Positions 63,838 through 64,000 of a stretch of 64,000 nucleotides of DNA are shown here, one piece after another. Position numbers and translations under genes: made by a program. Under the pieces are notes generated by a model, which made no database searches, had not been told where the DNA came from, and saw only the letters and a list, made by a program, of their open reading frames with translations. This stretch comes from Parageobacillus thermantarcticus (lineage in GTDB: Bacteria > Bacillota > Bacilli > Bacillales > Anoxybacillaceae). Location: assembly GCF_900111865.1 (NCBI RefSeq), contig NZ_FOJS01000007.1, positions 36,129 to 100,128 of the forward strand, given 5' to 3'. Each line of letters starts with the position of its first letter. The first letter of the stretch is position 1.

Positions 63838-64000
63838 TTACACGTAAATGCTCTCATCCAGCCCCAACCCCTGCAGAATCCTTCGTTGTTCAGGGGTGAG
63901 GGAGCGATCCAGTGAGCGTTGGATGCGTCCATCCGGCAGCTCCAGGAGGACGACGTTCACATATTGAAACAGCTGGAAAATCGCCTGCCCCGTCGGTCGG
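63838..64000 (-). CDS. Transposase C-terminus (probable IS1634/IS4-like), cut by window edge
   Basis: The last 53 residues of a minus-strand protein: PTGQAIFQLFQYVNVVLLEL, SLTPEQRRILQGLGLDESIYV. Pattern and codon use resemble IS1634-type transposases of thermophilic bacilli (recognised by eye, not searched). A hairpin AGCGATGG/CCATCGCT at 63791-63820 follows the stop. Confidence 0.5.
   Translation of the reverse strand, partial: RPTGQAIFQLFQYVNVVLLELPDGRIQRSLDRSLTPEQRRILQGLGLDESIYV

Overview
The window is chromosomal DNA of a thermophilic, endospore-forming, flagellated member of the Bacillaceae, most likely Geobacillus or Parageobacillus. The grounds are gene order and protein families, not a database search. 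Gene after gene matches the Bacillus subtilis block hprK-lgt-yvoD-ppaX-yvoF / uvrA-uvrB-csbA-minJ / ctpB-ftsX-ftsE-cccB-yvjA-prfB-secA-hpf / fliT-fliS-fliD-flaG-hag-csrA-fliW-yviE-flgL-flgK-flgN-flgM-yvyF-comFC-comFA / degV-degU-degS-yvyE-tagU-tagO. Nearly all of these genes lie on the minus strand. No rRNA, tRNA or CRISPR array was seen.

Layout. 1-12 kb: HPr kinase/lipoprotein operon, decayed yvl locus, DUF4870 protein, UvrABC excision genes, csbA and minJ. 12-16 kb: a plus-strand insert relative to B. subtilis with a RacA-like protein and a ykoS/ykoT/gtrA-type lipid-linked sugar cassette whose gtrA is frameshifted. 16-27 kb: ctpB, a quinone-stress-type pirin/doxX operon, an EnvC-like M23 hydrolase beside ftsEX, cccB, yitT-type gene, prfB with its programmed frameshift, secA. 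27-32 kb: coiled-coil protein, hibernation factor hpf, fliT/S/D, flaG. 32.1-37.4 kb: an AT-rich accessory island inside the flagellar cluster, holding a retropepsin-like pair, a HEPN-domain pair, a broken IS630 element, a macrodomain fragment and a LAGLIDADG endonuclease. 37.4-39.4 kb: the flagellin gene hag, split by two group I introns. 39.5-50 kb: csrA/fliW, hook-filament genes, flgM, FliK-like and FlhB-like genes, comF. 50-56 kb: degV, degU/degS, yvyE, LCP ligase, tagO. 57-63.6 kb: accessory Sec genes secA2 and slaP for S-layer export, then a plus-strand lipid-linked glycosylation cassette. The window ends in a transposase fragment.

Main discovery. The hag gene carries two closely related group I introns (37923-38289 and 37467-37853) separated by a 69-nt exon. 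Removing both restores the conserved flagellin C-terminus in frame, and both proposed 5' splice sites place the last exon U opposite a G. The first 45 nt of intron 2 recode the last 14 flagellin residues plus a stop, so failure to splice intron 2 would still give an almost normal C-terminus. The introns contain no ORF, but a convergent LAGLIDADG endonuclease gene lies about 60 bp past the hag stop, and its promoter carries a sequence matching the Bacillus LexA consensus exactly. The inference is an SOS-inducible, split homing system built around flagellin, whose 5' leader also carries CsrA sites of the FliW-CsrA-Hag switch.

Several genes carry single frameshifts (yvlB, gtrA, the HEPN gene, the IS630 transposase). 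At least some could be sequence errors in homopolymers.
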